64,000 nucleotides of DNA from Fretibacter rubidus (GTDB taxonomy: Bacteria > Pseudomonadota > Alphaproteobacteria > Caulobacterales > Maricaulaceae): the NCBI RefSeq assembly GCF_041429785.1, contig NZ_CP163423.1, forward strand, positions 1,674,001-1,738,000, written 5' to 3'. Positions 37,523 through 46,759 of the stretch are shown one piece after another. Positions within the stretch are counted from its first letter, which is position 1, and each line of letters starts with the position of its first letter. A program made the position numbers and the translations under genes. The notes under the pieces were generated by a model. The model saw nothing but the letters and a program-made list of their open reading frames with translations. It did not search any database and was not told the DNA's origin.

Positions 37523-38308
37523 TTAACTGAAGTCGGGACGACGTTTTTCGATAAAAGCTGCAATACCTTCACGTCCATGATCCGAGCCTGCACAGTGTGC
37601 AATCGTGCGGGCTTCAAGCTCCATTTGCGCTTCAAAGCCGTTATTGAATGACTCTAGCAGTAAACGCTTAACGGCAGCATTCGCGTCAGGGGGTCCAAAT
37701 GCCAATTCAACGGCAATCTCTTTTGCTGTATCCAGTAGCGCGTCCGGCTCCGTGACTTGGGTCACCAGACCCCAATTATAAGCTTCAGCCGCGCTGAGTT
37801 GCCGATTCAGCAACATCAGCTCTTGCGTGCGCCGCAGTCCGATTAAACGTGGCAAAACATAAGAAGAGCCACCGTCCGGGCTCAGCCCAGCGCGGGTATA
37901 CGCCATGACAAACTTTGCTTTAGGGTCTGCAAGAACAATATCACCGCTAATGGCGAGACTGAAGCCTGCACCCGCCGCCATACCGTTAACCGCGACAATC
38001 ACGGGAGCTCTCATACGGGCAAATGTCGACAGTGCCGCATGAAGGTCATCCGCCAATACTTTTATCTTGAGACTGACGTCATCACCAAATGAAGCCATCG
38101 CCTTAATATCACCCCCGGCGGAGAAGAATTTACCCTCGCCTGTCAATATGACAGCGCTTATATTATCGTTGCAGTCACAAAACTTGGCCACGCTCGCAAG
38201 CTCTGACGCCATTGTCAGGTCCAGCCCGTTAGCCGCGTCAGGGCGGCTTAGTGTAATCAAAGCCACGCGGTCGTTAACCTCAACTTTCAGAGTTGTATAG
38301 TCAGTCAC
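37523..38308 (-). CDS. Enoyl-CoA hydratase/isomerase (PaaG-like crotonase)
   Basis: A 261-residue crotonase-fold protein. The oxyanion-hole segments are GKFFSAGGDIKAM and VNGMAAGAGFSLAISGDIVL. At the second catalytic position it has GLSPDGGSSYVLPRLIGL, where an Asp replaces the usual Glu pair; this is seen in PaaG-type isomerases and ring-cleaving family members rather than plain hydratases. It is the last gene of the 23-gene steroid operon, two bases after the ferredoxin reductase gene, and probably isomerises or hydrates a CoA intermediate of the steroid C/D rings. The exact step is unknown. Confidence 0.85.
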   Translation of the reverse strand: MTDYTTLKVEVNDRVALITLSRPDAANGLDLTMASELASVAKFCDCNDNISAVILTGEGKFFSAGGDIKAMASFGDDVSLKIKVLADDLHAALSTFARMRAPVIVAVNGMAAGAGFSLAISGDIVLADPKAKFVMAYTRAGLSPDGGSSYVLPRLIGLRRTQELMLLNRQLSAAEAYNWGLVTQVTEPDALLDTAKEIAVELAFGPPDANAAVKRLLLESFNNGFEAQMELEARTIAHCAGSDHGREGIAAFIEKRRPDFS

Positions 38309-38309
38309 T

Positions 38310-39536
38310 TTAAGGTTTTACCACGGTTAGTTTCAAATCAATATCAATGTCTGCGATTTTAGTTTTATCGAGATTAAGCCCTTTAGTCAGAGACATCTTA
38401 CCGAACATGAAATCTCGCGGCGCATTGACGGCGTCCACGGCTATGAACGTGTCGTCTTTAAAGTAATAGGCCGCAAAGCTCCGTCCCGTAGAACTGTCGC
38501 CTCGAATGATAACATCATCAAAATCGGTTGAAAGACCGGCGATTTGAAGCTTCAAATCAAATTGATCAGACCAGAACCAAGGCAAGCTATTATAAGGCTT
38601 TGCATTGCCCGTCATATGGGATGCAATCACCTTCCCCTGCTCCGTAGCATTGGGCACAGATTCGAGCCGAACATGACGGCCATAAATAGTATTGTAATGC
38701 CACGTTACGTCACCGGCAGCATATATTTCCGGATCAGATGTCTGGCAAAATTCATTGACCTCAATGCCGTTACCGATATCCAGCCCGGCCGCCTGTGCCA
38801 ATTCAATATTGGGAATAACGCCAATACCGATAATGACCAAATCGGCAGGCATATCTTTGTCGCATGAGGTCAGAACGCTCAGGGTATCGCCGTCTTTCTT
38901 GATCTCAGACGCGATGACGTTTTCAAGAATGTCTACGCCCTCTTCCATGTGCACGCGCTTGTAAAAATCTGACATGACCGGCGCAGTGACCCGCTGCAAA
39001 ATACGCGGCATGGCCTCAAGCACAGTGACCTCAAGCCCTTGTTTGCGTAAGGAGGCTGCGGTTTCCAGACCGATATAGCCGCCGCCAATAATCACAGCGC
39101 GTTTAGCGGTCTTCGCTTTGTCTTTGATTGCTAGAACATCATCTGTATCGCGCAGATAGAACACATTTTCCAAATCTTCGCCCGGTACGGGCAAACGGCG
39201 AATGCGCGCGCCAGTGGTCAGGACCAGCTTCTCGTAAGGCAGCGTTTCGCCGTCATCGGTCAAAACAGTCTTATCCTTGCGATTAATCGCCCCGACCCGA
39301 ACGCCAAGTTTCATGTCAATATTGGCTGTCTCATAACTCTCCGCCGGTCGGATGAGGATATCGTTGATCGATTTTTGACCAGACAGAAAGTCTTTAGACA
39401 AGGGCGGGCGGTGATAGGGCAGCACGTCCTCATCCCCAATGACCGTAATGCTCCCTGCCCAGCCCGCTTGGCGCAAGCTAACACTTGTTTGCGCCGCAGC
39501 ATGCGACGCGCCAATTATGATGACAGAATCAGACAC
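38310..39536 (-). CDS. FAD-dependent ferredoxin reductase (rhodocoxin/putidaredoxin reductase type)
   Basis: A 408-residue two-dinucleotide-fold flavoprotein that passes electrons from NAD(P)H to a ferredoxin. The FAD motif is VIIIGASHAAAQTSVSLRQA, the NAD motif VIIGGGYIGLETAASLR, and the second FAD motif EIYAAGDVTWH. Such reductases serve cytochrome P450s or Rieske oxygenases. In this operon it could supply a steroid-hydroxylating oxygenase (for example KshA or a P450), neither of which is in the window. No ferredoxin gene is adjacent. Confidence 0.88.
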   Translation of the reverse strand: MSDSVIIIGASHAAAQTSVSLRQAGWAGSITVIGDEDVLPYHRPPLSKDFLSGQKSINDILIRPAESYETANIDMKLGVRVGAINRKDKTVLTDDGETLPYEKLVLTTGARIRRLPVPGEDLENVFYLRDTDDVLAIKDKAKTAKRAVIIGGGYIGLETAASLRKQGLEVTVLEAMPRILQRVTAPVMSDFYKRVHMEEGVDILENVIASEIKKDGDTLSVLTSCDKDMPADLVIIGIGVIPNIELAQAAGLDIGNGIEVNEFCQTSDPEIYAAGDVTWHYNTIYGRHVRLESVPNATEQGKVIASHMTGNAKPYNSLPWFWSDQFDLKLQIAGLSTDFDDVIIRGDSSTGRSFAAYYFKDDTFIAVDAVNAPRDFMFGKMSLTKGLNLDKTKIADIDIDLKLTVVKP

Positions 39537-39554
39537 TATAGGAACACTACCGAC

Positions 39555-40757
39555 TTAAAGAACTTCAAAAAGGCCAGCTGCGCCCATGCCGCCACCAACA
39601 CACATTGTGCTGACCACATATTTAGCACCGCGGCGCTTACCCTCAATCAAAGCGTGACCCACCATTCGGGCACCGCTCATGCCGAATGGATGGCCAATAG
39701 AAATTGCGCCCCCATTTACGTTCAGATTCTCATTTGGAATACCAAGCTTATCACGGCAATAAATCACTTGAACCGCAAAGGCCTCATTCAGTTCCCACAG
39801 ACCAATATCATCCAACTTTAAACCGTGGCGCGAGAGCAATTTTGGGATCGCGAAAACAGGACCAATGCCCATTTCATCAGGATCACATCCTGCAAATTGA
39901 ATACCGACAAAACGGCCCAGAGGTTCAACGCCGCGCCGCTCTGCTAATTTAGCGTCCATCACAACGGCAGCTGAGGCGCCATCAGATAGTTGGCTGGCAT
40001 TTCCTGCCGTAATGAAATTGCCTTGCGTAACGAAGTGGCCGTCTTTCCATACAGGTTTCAGACCAGAGAGGCTTTCGGCCGTCGTTCCGGGGCGGTTTCC
40101 TTCATCCTTTTTGAGTGTCACATCTTGTTTTGATATTTCGCCTGTCTCGCGGTTTTTAACGACCATGGTCGAGGCGAGCGGGACAATTTCATCATCAAAT
40201 TTCCCGGCGTCCTGTGCCGCCGCTGTACGCGCTTGGCTTTGTGCCGAATATTCATCCTGCGCCTCACGCGAGATACCGTAGCGTTCCGCAACAATTTCCG
40301 CCGTTTCAATCATTTGAATATAGGCCTTTGGGGCCGCTTCCACAGCGGCTTGGGATACAGAGCGATGCGTGTTCTTATGCTTTGTCTGCACAAGGCTGAT
40401 GCTTTCCACGCCGCCGCCAACAGCCACATCCGCATTATTCGTCATAATAGACTGCGCCGCCATCGCTATTGCCATCATGCCCGATGAGCATTGGCGGTCT
40501 ACGGTGCTGCCAGATACTGTGCGCGGTAGTCCTGCGGTATAGGTGGCAAGGCGCCCGATATTATAGCCTTGACTACCCTGCTGCGCAGCGCAGCCCAAGA
40601 TGACATCGTCAACCATCGCGCCTTCAATCCCTGCCCGCTCAACCGCATGGCGGACAGCGTGACCTGCCAATGCGGGAGCTTCGGTGTCATTAAAGGCGCC
40701 GCGAAAAGCTTTACCAATGGGTGTTCTAGCGGTCGAAACGATAAGTGCGTCGCGCAT
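39555..40757 (-). CDS. Acetyl-CoA C-acyltransferase (thiolase)
   Basis: A 400-residue degradative thiolase. The acylated Cys lies in [20 protein letters not shown]; the C-terminal catalytic His is in [20 protein letters not shown], and the second Cys in [18 protein letters not shown]. It is distinct from the FadA6-like thiolase at 45600-46751, so the operon carries two thiolases for two different chain-shortening steps. Which acyl-CoA it cleaves is unknown. Confidence 0.9.
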   Translation of the reverse strand: MRDALIVSTARTPIGKAFRGAFNDTEAPALAGHAVRHAVERAGIEGAMVDDVILGCAAQQGSQGYNIGRLATYTAGLPRTVSGSTVDRQCSSGMMAIAMAAQSIMTNNADVAVGGGVESISLVQTKHKNTHRSVSQAAVEAAPKAYIQMIETAEIVAERYGISREAQDEYSAQSQARTAAAQDAGKFDDEIVPLASTMVVKNRETGEISKQDVTLKKDEGNRPGTTAESLSGLKPVWKDGHFVTQGNFITAGNASQLSDGASAAVVMDAKLAERRGVEPLGRFVGIQFAGCDPDEMGIGPVFAIPKLLSRHGLKLDDIGLWELNEAFAVQVIYCRDKLGIPNENLNVNGGAISIGHPFGMSGARMVGHALIEGKRRGAKYVVSTMCVGGGMGAAGLFEVL

Positions 40758-40778
40758 AATATATCCTAACTTTTTCTA

Positions 40779-41186
40779 TTATTGTGAGATATTAGACGGG
40801 CCCCAATAGGCCCGCATTTGTGTAATCTTTCCGTCGTCATTAAAATCAAACACGTCAATGACATCGATAATCATTGGCCCTGTCGGCAAAGCAACATCAA
40901 TCGCTGTGTCCTCTGGTTTGATGCCCGCAACATGAACCTTGAAGGAAAACGCTGCTGATTTATCCGCGATGCATGTTGGCCCGGTTCGTTCAAGCTTTGT
41001 CCCGCCCTGTGTGGCCACGGCGTAAAACTCTGAGATAGCAGCCATGCCTAATTTAGGCTCTGTGCCGACAGGGTCAATAACCTGCGCATCCTCAGCGTAC
41101 AGCGCTGCAATCGCTGCCCCATCTCCCGCATTAAATAAATCAAAATAAGCTTGAACGGCTTCTCGCATTTTGGTCTCAATACTCAT
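40779..41186 (-). CDS. ksi: Delta5-3-ketosteroid isomerase
   Basis: A 135-residue NTF2-fold enzyme that shifts the C5-C6 double bond of 3-keto steroids to C4-C5. The catalytic residues line up with the Comamonas enzyme: Tyr14 (VQAYFDLFNAGD), Asp38 (VIDPVGTEP) and Asp111 for the oxyanion Asp (IDVIDVFDFNDDGKI). Surrounding segments (DPVGTEP, AAISEFYA, MRAYWGPSN) also match. This makes it a genuine KSI rather than a generic SnoaL-like protein and identifies the operon's substrates as steroids. It implies that 3beta-hydroxy-delta5 sterols or their ketones are among the substrates (inference). Confidence 0.87.
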   Translation of the reverse strand: MSIETKMREAVQAYFDLFNAGDGAAIAALYAEDAQVIDPVGTEPKLGMAAISEFYAVATQGGTKLERTGPTCIADKSAAFSFKVHVAGIKPEDTAIDVALPTGPMIIDVIDVFDFNDDGKITQMRAYWGPSNISQ

Positions 41187-41645
41187 CTAAGTAAAATACC
41201 GGCTAATTGTGTCGACAACGCAAGCAGGCTTCTCTTCACCTTCAATCTCGATTGTGACGCGAAGGACGGATTGAAAACCACCGCCAGCCTCTTTTATTTC
41301 TAGAAACTCTCCATGCCCGCGTACACGTTTACCAACAAGGACCGGCGAAAGAAAACGAACGCGGTCCGTGCCGTAATTAATGCCCATACTCATGCCGTTA
41401 ATAGTGAGGATTTCATCCATGAACTTCGCCGCTAATGACAGGGTCAAATAGCCATGGGCAATCGTCCCGCCAAAGGGTCCGGTTTTCGCCCGCTCAGGAT
41501 CTACATGGATCCACTGATTATCACCTGTCGCGTCAGCAAATGTGTTTACACGCTCTTGGGTAATTTCAAGCCAGTCAGACGGGCCGATTTTCATGCCTTC
41601 TTTGCCCAACAGGTCTGAGGGTTTCTCGATAATTGTAACAGTCAT
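41187..41645 (-). CDS. MaoC-family enoyl-CoA hydratase
   Basis: A 152-residue single hot-dog domain. The hydratase motif is DATGDNQWIHVDPERAKTGP followed by GGTIAHGYLTLSLAAKFMDE, containing the Asp and His of R-specific hydratases. It probably hydrates an enoyl-CoA of the steroid C/D-ring pathway. It lies directly before the KSI gene with no gap. Confidence 0.9.
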   Translation of the reverse strand: MTVTIIEKPSDLLGKEGMKIGPSDWLEITQERVNTFADATGDNQWIHVDPERAKTGPFGGTIAHGYLTLSLAAKFMDEILTINGMSMGINYGTDRVRFLSPVLVGKRVRGHGEFLEIKEAGGGFQSVLRVTIEIEGEEKPACVVDTISRYFT

Positions 41646-41659
41646 AATCTCGGCTTCCC

Positions 41660-42469
41660 TTATGCGCGCTGTGATGACGTGGAAATCACTTCACCGGTCA
41701 TATAGCTAGAGTAGTCAGAGGCGAGGAAGACCATGACATTGGCTTGCTCCCACACTTCGCTACCGCGGCCAAAGGCTTCTTTTGCTTCAAGCTCGGCGAG
41801 TAATTCTGTACTGGTAACTTTATGTAAAAATGGGTGCAACGCGAGGCTGGGCGCAATAGCATTAACGCGCACACCAAATTCCGCCCCTTCAACGCCTGCG
41901 CAACGGGTGAGCGCCATAACGCCCGCTTTGGCTGCCGCATAATGGGCCTGCCCTTTTTGGGCACGCCAGCCAAGGACCGAGGCATTATTCACGATAACAC
42001 CGCCTGTCCCACCAGAATCATAAGAGGCTTTCATATATTGCATGACAGCGCGATTAATTCGAAAACAACCGTTAAGCGTGACATCGAGGACAACCATCCA
42101 CTGATCATCCCTCATGTCGACCAAGTCGGCTGTCCCGCCTAATCCCGCATTATTGATAACAACATCAATGCCGCCTAACGCCTCAGCTCCCTTAGCTACA
42201 AGATTGTCGACATCGTCTTGTACTGTGACATTACAAATCGCGTAATCTGGACGTTGTCCTGTTTCAGCTTCAAGCGCATCCTGTGCTTTTTGTAAACGTC
42301 CTTCGTGGATATCAGAGATGAAGACCTTAGCCCCCTCTTCGATACATTTTTTAGCTGCGGCAAATCCAATGCCTGTTCCAGCCGCAGCCGTAATAACGAC
42401 GCGCTTTCCTTTTAACAGGCCGTGGCCACCGACATAATCAGGTATTGTCTTTAAATCTCTCATATTCAT
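41660..42469 (-). CDS. ipdF: Short-chain dehydrogenase IpdF-like (HIP catabolism)
   Basis: A 269-residue SDR with VVITAAAGTGIGFAAAKKC (NAD site), NNAGLGG, the catalytic Ser in VIVNNASVLGWRAQKGQ, and Tyr/Lys in AHYAAAKAG. The unusual TAAAGTGIG motif, the NNASVLGWRAQ block and the C-terminal ASDYSSYMTGEVISTSSQRA match the actinobacterial IpdF (Rv3559c) of the KstR2 regulon, which acts on the hydroxyl of the CoA-activated HIP rings C/D. It overlaps or abuts the acyl-CoA dehydrogenase gene upstream. Confidence 0.87.
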   Translation of the reverse strand: MNMRDLKTIPDYVGGHGLLKGKRVVITAAAGTGIGFAAAKKCIEEGAKVFISDIHEGRLQKAQDALEAETGQRPDYAICNVTVQDDVDNLVAKGAEALGGIDVVINNAGLGGTADLVDMRDDQWMVVLDVTLNGCFRINRAVMQYMKASYDSGGTGGVIVNNASVLGWRAQKGQAHYAAAKAGVMALTRCAGVEGAEFGVRVNAIAPSLALHPFLHKVTSTELLAELEAKEAFGRGSEVWEQANVMVFLASDYSSYMTGEVISTSSQRA

Positions 42470-43633
42470 TTAGCCTTTAGTGACCATTTGTCCGCCGCGA
42501 GGTTCCCTGGGCATACCTAGAGCGCGCTCTGCAATGATGTTGCGTTGTATCTGATTTGTGCCGCCGTAAATGGTATCGGCGCGTGAATAAAGGAATAGCT
42601 TTTGAAGAGCGGAAAATTCGCCCTCATTTATAATCTCCGCGCTTGCGCCCATCACATCAGCTGCAAGCTCACCTAAATTTCTGTGCCATGTTGACCAGAA
42701 GATTTTAGATGTAAAATCAGCGCCTGACATCTGGTCACTACTCAGCGTGCGCCTGAAACCAAATTTCATAATCTGAAGCTCAGTATAAGCCTTAGCAATG
42801 CGCGTGCGGATCAATGGGTCATTCGCAGCCCCATTTTGTTTAGCGAGTTTGATGACCGCGTTGAGTTCATTTTTAAAGGTCATTTGCTGACCGATGGTGG
42901 ACGTGCCGCGCTCAAAGGCCAGAAGCGCCATGGCCACACGCCAACCATCCCCGACTTTTCCAACAATATCACCCTCTGCGCATTTTGCCTCAGTAAAGTA
43001 AACCTCGTTAAATTCAGACGAGCCGCTCATTTGTTTGATAGGACGAATGTCTACACCCGGCTGATCGAGTTTCACGAGCAGAAACACCAACCCTTTATTA
43101 CCAACGGACCCTGGCTCGGCTCGCGCAACCACAAAAATATAATCAGATTCAAGCGCGAGAGATGTCCATATTTTTTGACCGTCAATTATCCATTCGCCGT
43201 TTTCAAGTCGTGCCTTTGTTTTTACATTGGCAAGATCTGAGCCGGCCCCCGGCTCTGAATAGCCTTGGCACCAAAACTCCGTGCCGTTTTTAATACCCGG
43301 TAGATATTTGTCTTGTTGTTCTTTTGTGCCGTAAGCCAGCAAAGTCGGCGCCAGTAAAGTTTCGCCAATATGGCCGCAACGTCCCGGACCGCCATGTTCA
43401 GCATATTCCTCGGCCAATTCGATAATATCAGCGTCGCTAGCGCCGCGCCCGCCATACTCGCTGGGCCAATCCAGCCCAATCCAGCCAGCCTCGCCAAGCT
43501 TGGCCTCCCATATCTTGCGAAGCTCCGGATAGGCCTCATCATCACCTGGCATGCCGCGCCAACGCAGGCATTCATATTCGCCTTTTAAGTTATCATTTAA
43601 CCAGTCACGAAACTCGTCTCTCAGGGTACTCAC
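42470..43633 (-). CDS. fadE30: Acyl-CoA dehydrogenase, FadE30-like large subunit
   Basis: A 387-residue flavoprotein dehydrogenase. FAD/substrate segments are FWCQGYSEPGAGSDLANVKT, IIDGQKIWTSLA, FNEVYFTEAKC and ERGTSTIGQQ, and the C-terminus is YGGTNQIQRNIIAERALGMP. These blocks are closest to mycobacterial FadE30, which dehydrogenates the CoA-activated HIP propionate side chain. The usual Glu of YEGTxxIQR is Gly here, as in steroid-type heteromeric dehydrogenases. Its ATG overlaps the stop of the next dehydrogenase by four bases, so the two may form an alpha2beta2 complex. Confidence 0.85.
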   Translation of the reverse strand: MSTLRDEFRDWLNDNLKGEYECLRWRGMPGDDEAYPELRKIWEAKLGEAGWIGLDWPSEYGGRGASDADIIELAEEYAEHGGPGRCGHIGETLLAPTLLAYGTKEQQDKYLPGIKNGTEFWCQGYSEPGAGSDLANVKTKARLENGEWIIDGQKIWTSLALESDYIFVVARAEPGSVGNKGLVFLLVKLDQPGVDIRPIKQMSGSSEFNEVYFTEAKCAEGDIVGKVGDGWRVAMALLAFERGTSTIGQQMTFKNELNAVIKLAKQNGAANDPLIRTRIAKAYTELQIMKFGFRRTLSSDQMSGADFTSKIFWSTWHRNLGELAADVMGASAEIINEGEFSALQKLFLYSRADTIYGGTNQIQRNIIAERALGMPREPRGGQMVTKG

Positions 43634-44712
43634 GCAGCCTCTCCTAATAGAATGGTTGCTAGACGTTCATATTCCCGAGCGGACTGCCCAAAAACGGCAC
43701 GATTAGCTCTTGCCCGTTTAAAGAAATAGTGGAGCGGATATTCCCATGTAAAACCAATCCCGCCATGAAGTTGAATGGCATGGCCGGCAACATCAAAAAA
43801 GGCGTCGGAAGCATAGGCTTTGGCAATAAGCGCCGCTTCGACTTTATCATCACCTTCAGCCATCGCGGCGGCATAGACAGCATTTCTGGCAGCTTCGATG
43901 GCGATATACATATCAGCAGCGCGGTGCTTAATGGCCTGAAAACTTGCGATTGGACGACCAAATTGAACGCGCTGGCCAAGATATTCGAGTGTCATATCCA
44001 AGGCTTTTTGCGCGCCGCCGACGCATTCTGCGGCAAGCCCAATAAAAGAGGTTTTGACAATAGCGTCGAACTGCTCCGGAGTTCCTTCACCTAAATGCAT
44101 GACATCTTTCATCATAACATCTTGGAGCGTTATATTGCTGAAGCTTCGCGTCGGGTCCATCGTCTCAACAGTTTCTGCACCATAACCTTTAACCCCCTGC
44201 GGTATGCCAATGAGTTTAAACTTATCACCATCACGAAAGCTCATGAGAAGGACATCTGCCTGCGCCCCATAGAGCACCATATTGACGCGGCCTGAGAGTT
44301 TACCGCCTTCAACAGTCAGCGCGTGATGACCGTCTGTATAAGCAAATATTGCTTCACCTGCCGCAATTTTAGGAAGCCATTCCTCTTTCGCCTCGTCTGA
44401 ACCAACACCTGCAATCATGTCCGACGCAATCGTGCTGCAGGGCGAAAATGGTATACTTGCGAGCGACGCTCCGAGCTCTTCCATAATTACAACGCGTCCC
44501 AAATCGCCCAGAGCTGCGCCCCCATAAGCCTCATCAATCGCAATGCCCGCCATACCTAAGTCTTGCGCAAAAGATGTCCATAGTTCCGCATCATAGCCGG
44601 CACCCGATTTGTAAATGTGTTCAGGTCCTTTGCCGCCATCATAGGCGTCCTGTAGAACGCCGCGTACAGCTTCCCTAATCATGTCGTGGTCATCTGAAAA
44701 TGGAAAGCTCAT
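43630..44712 (-). CDS. Acyl-CoA dehydrogenase, partner subunit
   Basis: A 360-residue acyl-CoA dehydrogenase-family protein. It has MAGIAIDEAYGGAALGDLGR in the N-terminal domain, REYERLATILLGEAA at the end, and AIQLHGGIGFTWEYPLHYFF in the C-terminal helical domain, but lacks the standard central FAD-loop motif and catalytic Glu. Such shorter partners pair with a full-length subunit in heteromeric steroid dehydrogenases. It is four-base coupled to the FadE30-like gene at 42470, the probable partner. Confidence 0.85.
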   Translation of the reverse strand: MSFPFSDDHDMIREAVRGVLQDAYDGGKGPEHIYKSGAGYDAELWTSFAQDLGMAGIAIDEAYGGAALGDLGRVVIMEELGASLASIPFSPCSTIASDMIAGVGSDEAKEEWLPKIAAGEAIFAYTDGHHALTVEGGKLSGRVNMVLYGAQADVLLMSFRDGDKFKLIGIPQGVKGYGAETVETMDPTRSFSNITLQDVMMKDVMHLGEGTPEQFDAIVKTSFIGLAAECVGGAQKALDMTLEYLGQRVQFGRPIASFQAIKHRAADMYIAIEAARNAVYAAAMAEGDDKVEAALIAKAYASDAFFDVAGHAIQLHGGIGFTWEYPLHYFFKRARANRAVFGQSAREYERLATILLGEAA

Positions 44713-44717
44713 AACAC

Positions 44718-45599
44718 TTAAGTCCCGTAAACTTTCTGCGCAGGCGGCGTAATTTTCACAAGATCTTCAATAACGTCTCCAATTTCAGATGGCTCATAAC
44801 GTGCGCCTTTGTCTTTCATCGGGCCAGTTTTCCACCCTTCCGCGAGGGCAAGCTTGCCGCCCCAACTTTCAAAACAATGCCCCGAAACATGGCTTGATGA
44901 TTCGGAGACAAGATAGACGATCAGAGGCGCAACATTGGCCGGATCCATAACGTCGAAGCTGCCATCTTCCGGCTTTTTCATCATATCCGCCATGACCTCC
45001 TCGGTCATACCCGTGCGGCCTTGCGGTGCGACAGCATTGGCAGTGACGCCGTAACGTCCAAGTTCGGCCGCTTGGTTTATGGTAAGGCCAAGTATGCCCG
45101 CTTTTGCCGCGACGTAATTTGATTGCCCAACAGACCCTTGAAGGCCAGCGCCTGAGCTTGTGTTGATAATACGCGCATTAACGGTCTTGCCCTCTTTGCT
45201 TTGTTGACGCCAGTATTTCGCTGCGTGCGAGCTGATGCAAAAATGTCCTTTAAGATGCACGGCCATGATGGCGTCCCAGTCATCGGGCGATAGTGACGTG
45301 AACATGCGGTCACGGTTTTGGCCTGCATTATTCACAACCGCATGAATATCACCGTAAGTATTAATCGCCATTTTCACGATTTCAAACGCGCTATCATAGT
45401 CTGTAATATCATTCAGGCTTAACGTAGCTTTGCCTCCCGCCGCTTTAATAGCGTCTACGGTTGATTGCCCGGTTTCAGCATTGATATCATTGACAATGAC
45501 ATTGGCCCCATTTTCGCCAAGAGCAAGTGCATAAGCCCGGCCCAGACCTCCGCCTGCGCCTGTTACAATAACTGTTCGGTTATCACATAATTTCGCCAT
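44718..45599 (-). CDS. Short-chain dehydrogenase (17beta-HSD4-type 3-hydroxyacyl-CoA dehydrogenase)
   Basis: A 293-residue SDR resembling the dehydrogenase part of peroxisomal multifunctional enzyme 2 and mycobacterial Rv3548c. It has IVTGAGGGLGRAYALALGE, NNAGQNRDRMF, the Ser in INTSSGAGLQGSVGQ, SNYVAAKAGILGLT and NAVAPQGRTGMTEEV. It probably oxidises a 3-hydroxyacyl-CoA between the hydration and thiolysis steps; it is followed upstream (45600) by the FadA6-like thiolase with no gap. Confidence 0.87.
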   Translation of the reverse strand: MAKLCDNRTVIVTGAGGGLGRAYALALGENGANVIVNDINAETGQSTVDAIKAAGGKATLSLNDITDYDSAFEIVKMAINTYGDIHAVVNNAGQNRDRMFTSLSPDDWDAIMAVHLKGHFCISSHAAKYWRQQSKEGKTVNARIINTSSGAGLQGSVGQSNYVAAKAGILGLTINQAAELGRYGVTANAVAPQGRTGMTEEVMADMMKKPEDGSFDVMDPANVAPLIVYLVSESSSHVSGHCFESWGGKLALAEGWKTGPMKDKGARYEPSEIGDVIEDLVKITPPAQKVYGT

Positions 45600-46751
45600 T
45601 TATAGTCTCTCTATGATTGTGACGTTGGCCACACCGCCGCCTTCACACATTGTTTGAAGGCCATAACGCACTTCGCGCCGTTCCATTTCATGAAGCAAAG
45701 TGGTCATCAGTTTTGTGCCGGTCGACCCAAGCGGATGACCCAGCGCAATGGCGCCGCCATTCACATTTGTCTTTTCATGCGGGATGCCTGTTTCGCGCAT
45801 CCACGCCATTGGCACGGGGGCGAAAGCTTCGTTACACTCGGCTAAGTCAATATCATTAGCGGTCATACCTGCCCGTTTAAGCGCCCGCTTTGTTGCAGCA
45901 ATCGGCCCTGTAAGCATAAGAATAGGGTCATCACCCATAACGTCCAGATGATGAACACGGGCGCGGGGTTTGAGATTATAGCGCTTTACCGCTGCCTCGG
46001 AGGCAATCAACATAGCAGATGAACCGTCGCAGGTCTGGCTTGCAACACCCGCTGTAATTAAGCCATGCTCGTCAAACGCTTCCAAATCCGCCATTTGTTC
46101 CAGCGTTGTGTTGGCCCGAATGGTTTCATCTTGCTTCAGTCCGTTAATGGACGAAATTTCTCTGTCAAACCATCCTTCGCTACGCGCTTTGGCCGCACGC
46201 TGATGAGAGGCCAGAGAGAACTCTTCAAGCTCTTGGCGGGATAATCCCCATTTTTTAGCAATCTCTGACGCGCCGTAAAATTGGTTTACGGGAGCTTTGC
46301 CAAACCGTTCCACCCATCCCGGTGACGTATGGAAAACATGGTCAAACCCAAGGTCTTGCCCGGCAACCATAGCTGCACCAATTGGAATTTTACTCATAGT
46401 TTGGACGCCGCCAGCAATGACGACATCCTGCGTGCCGCTCATCACGGCTTGGGCTGCAAAATGCACCGCTTGTTGTGAGGAGCCGCATTGACGGTCAATC
46501 GTGACCCCCGGAACGCTCAGGTCATAACCTGCAACAAGCCAAGCTGAACGCGCTATATTACCAGCAAGCGGACCCACCGCATCAAGACATCCAAAGATAA
46601 CATCGTCATAGTCAGCTTCGGGAATATCGTTCCGCTCGACGATTTCGCGAATGATATGTGCGCCCAAATCTGCGCCGTGAATATCTTGTAGGCTGCCCCG
46701 GCGTTTCCCGGTCGGTGTGCGTGCGGCGTCAATGATATATGCTTCGGCCAT
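45600..46751 (-). CDS. fadA6: Thiolase FadA6-like
   Basis: A 383-residue thiolase. The active Cys is in VTIDRQCGSSQQAVHFAAQA; the His in NVNGGAIALGHPLGSTGTK; the second Cys in GLQTMCEGGGVANVTIIERL. The block-by-block match to mycobacterial FadA6 (Rv3556c) includes AYIIDAARTPTGKR and RARVHHL...DPILMLTGPI. FadA6 releases acetyl-CoA late in HIP ring degradation. It directly abuts the SDR gene. Confidence 0.88.
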   Translation of the reverse strand: MAEAYIIDAARTPTGKRRGSLQDIHGADLGAHIIREIVERNDIPEADYDDVIFGCLDAVGPLAGNIARSAWLVAGYDLSVPGVTIDRQCGSSQQAVHFAAQAVMSGTQDVVIAGGVQTMSKIPIGAAMVAGQDLGFDHVFHTSPGWVERFGKAPVNQFYGASEIAKKWGLSRQELEEFSLASHQRAAKARSEGWFDREISSINGLKQDETIRANTTLEQMADLEAFDEHGLITAGVASQTCDGSSAMLIASEAAVKRYNLKPRARVHHLDVMGDDPILMLTGPIAATKRALKRAGMTANDIDLAECNEAFAPVPMAWMRETGIPHEKTNVNGGAIALGHPLGSTGTKLMTTLLHEMERREVRYGLQTMCEGGGVANVTIIERL

Positions 46752-46759
46752 GACGGCTC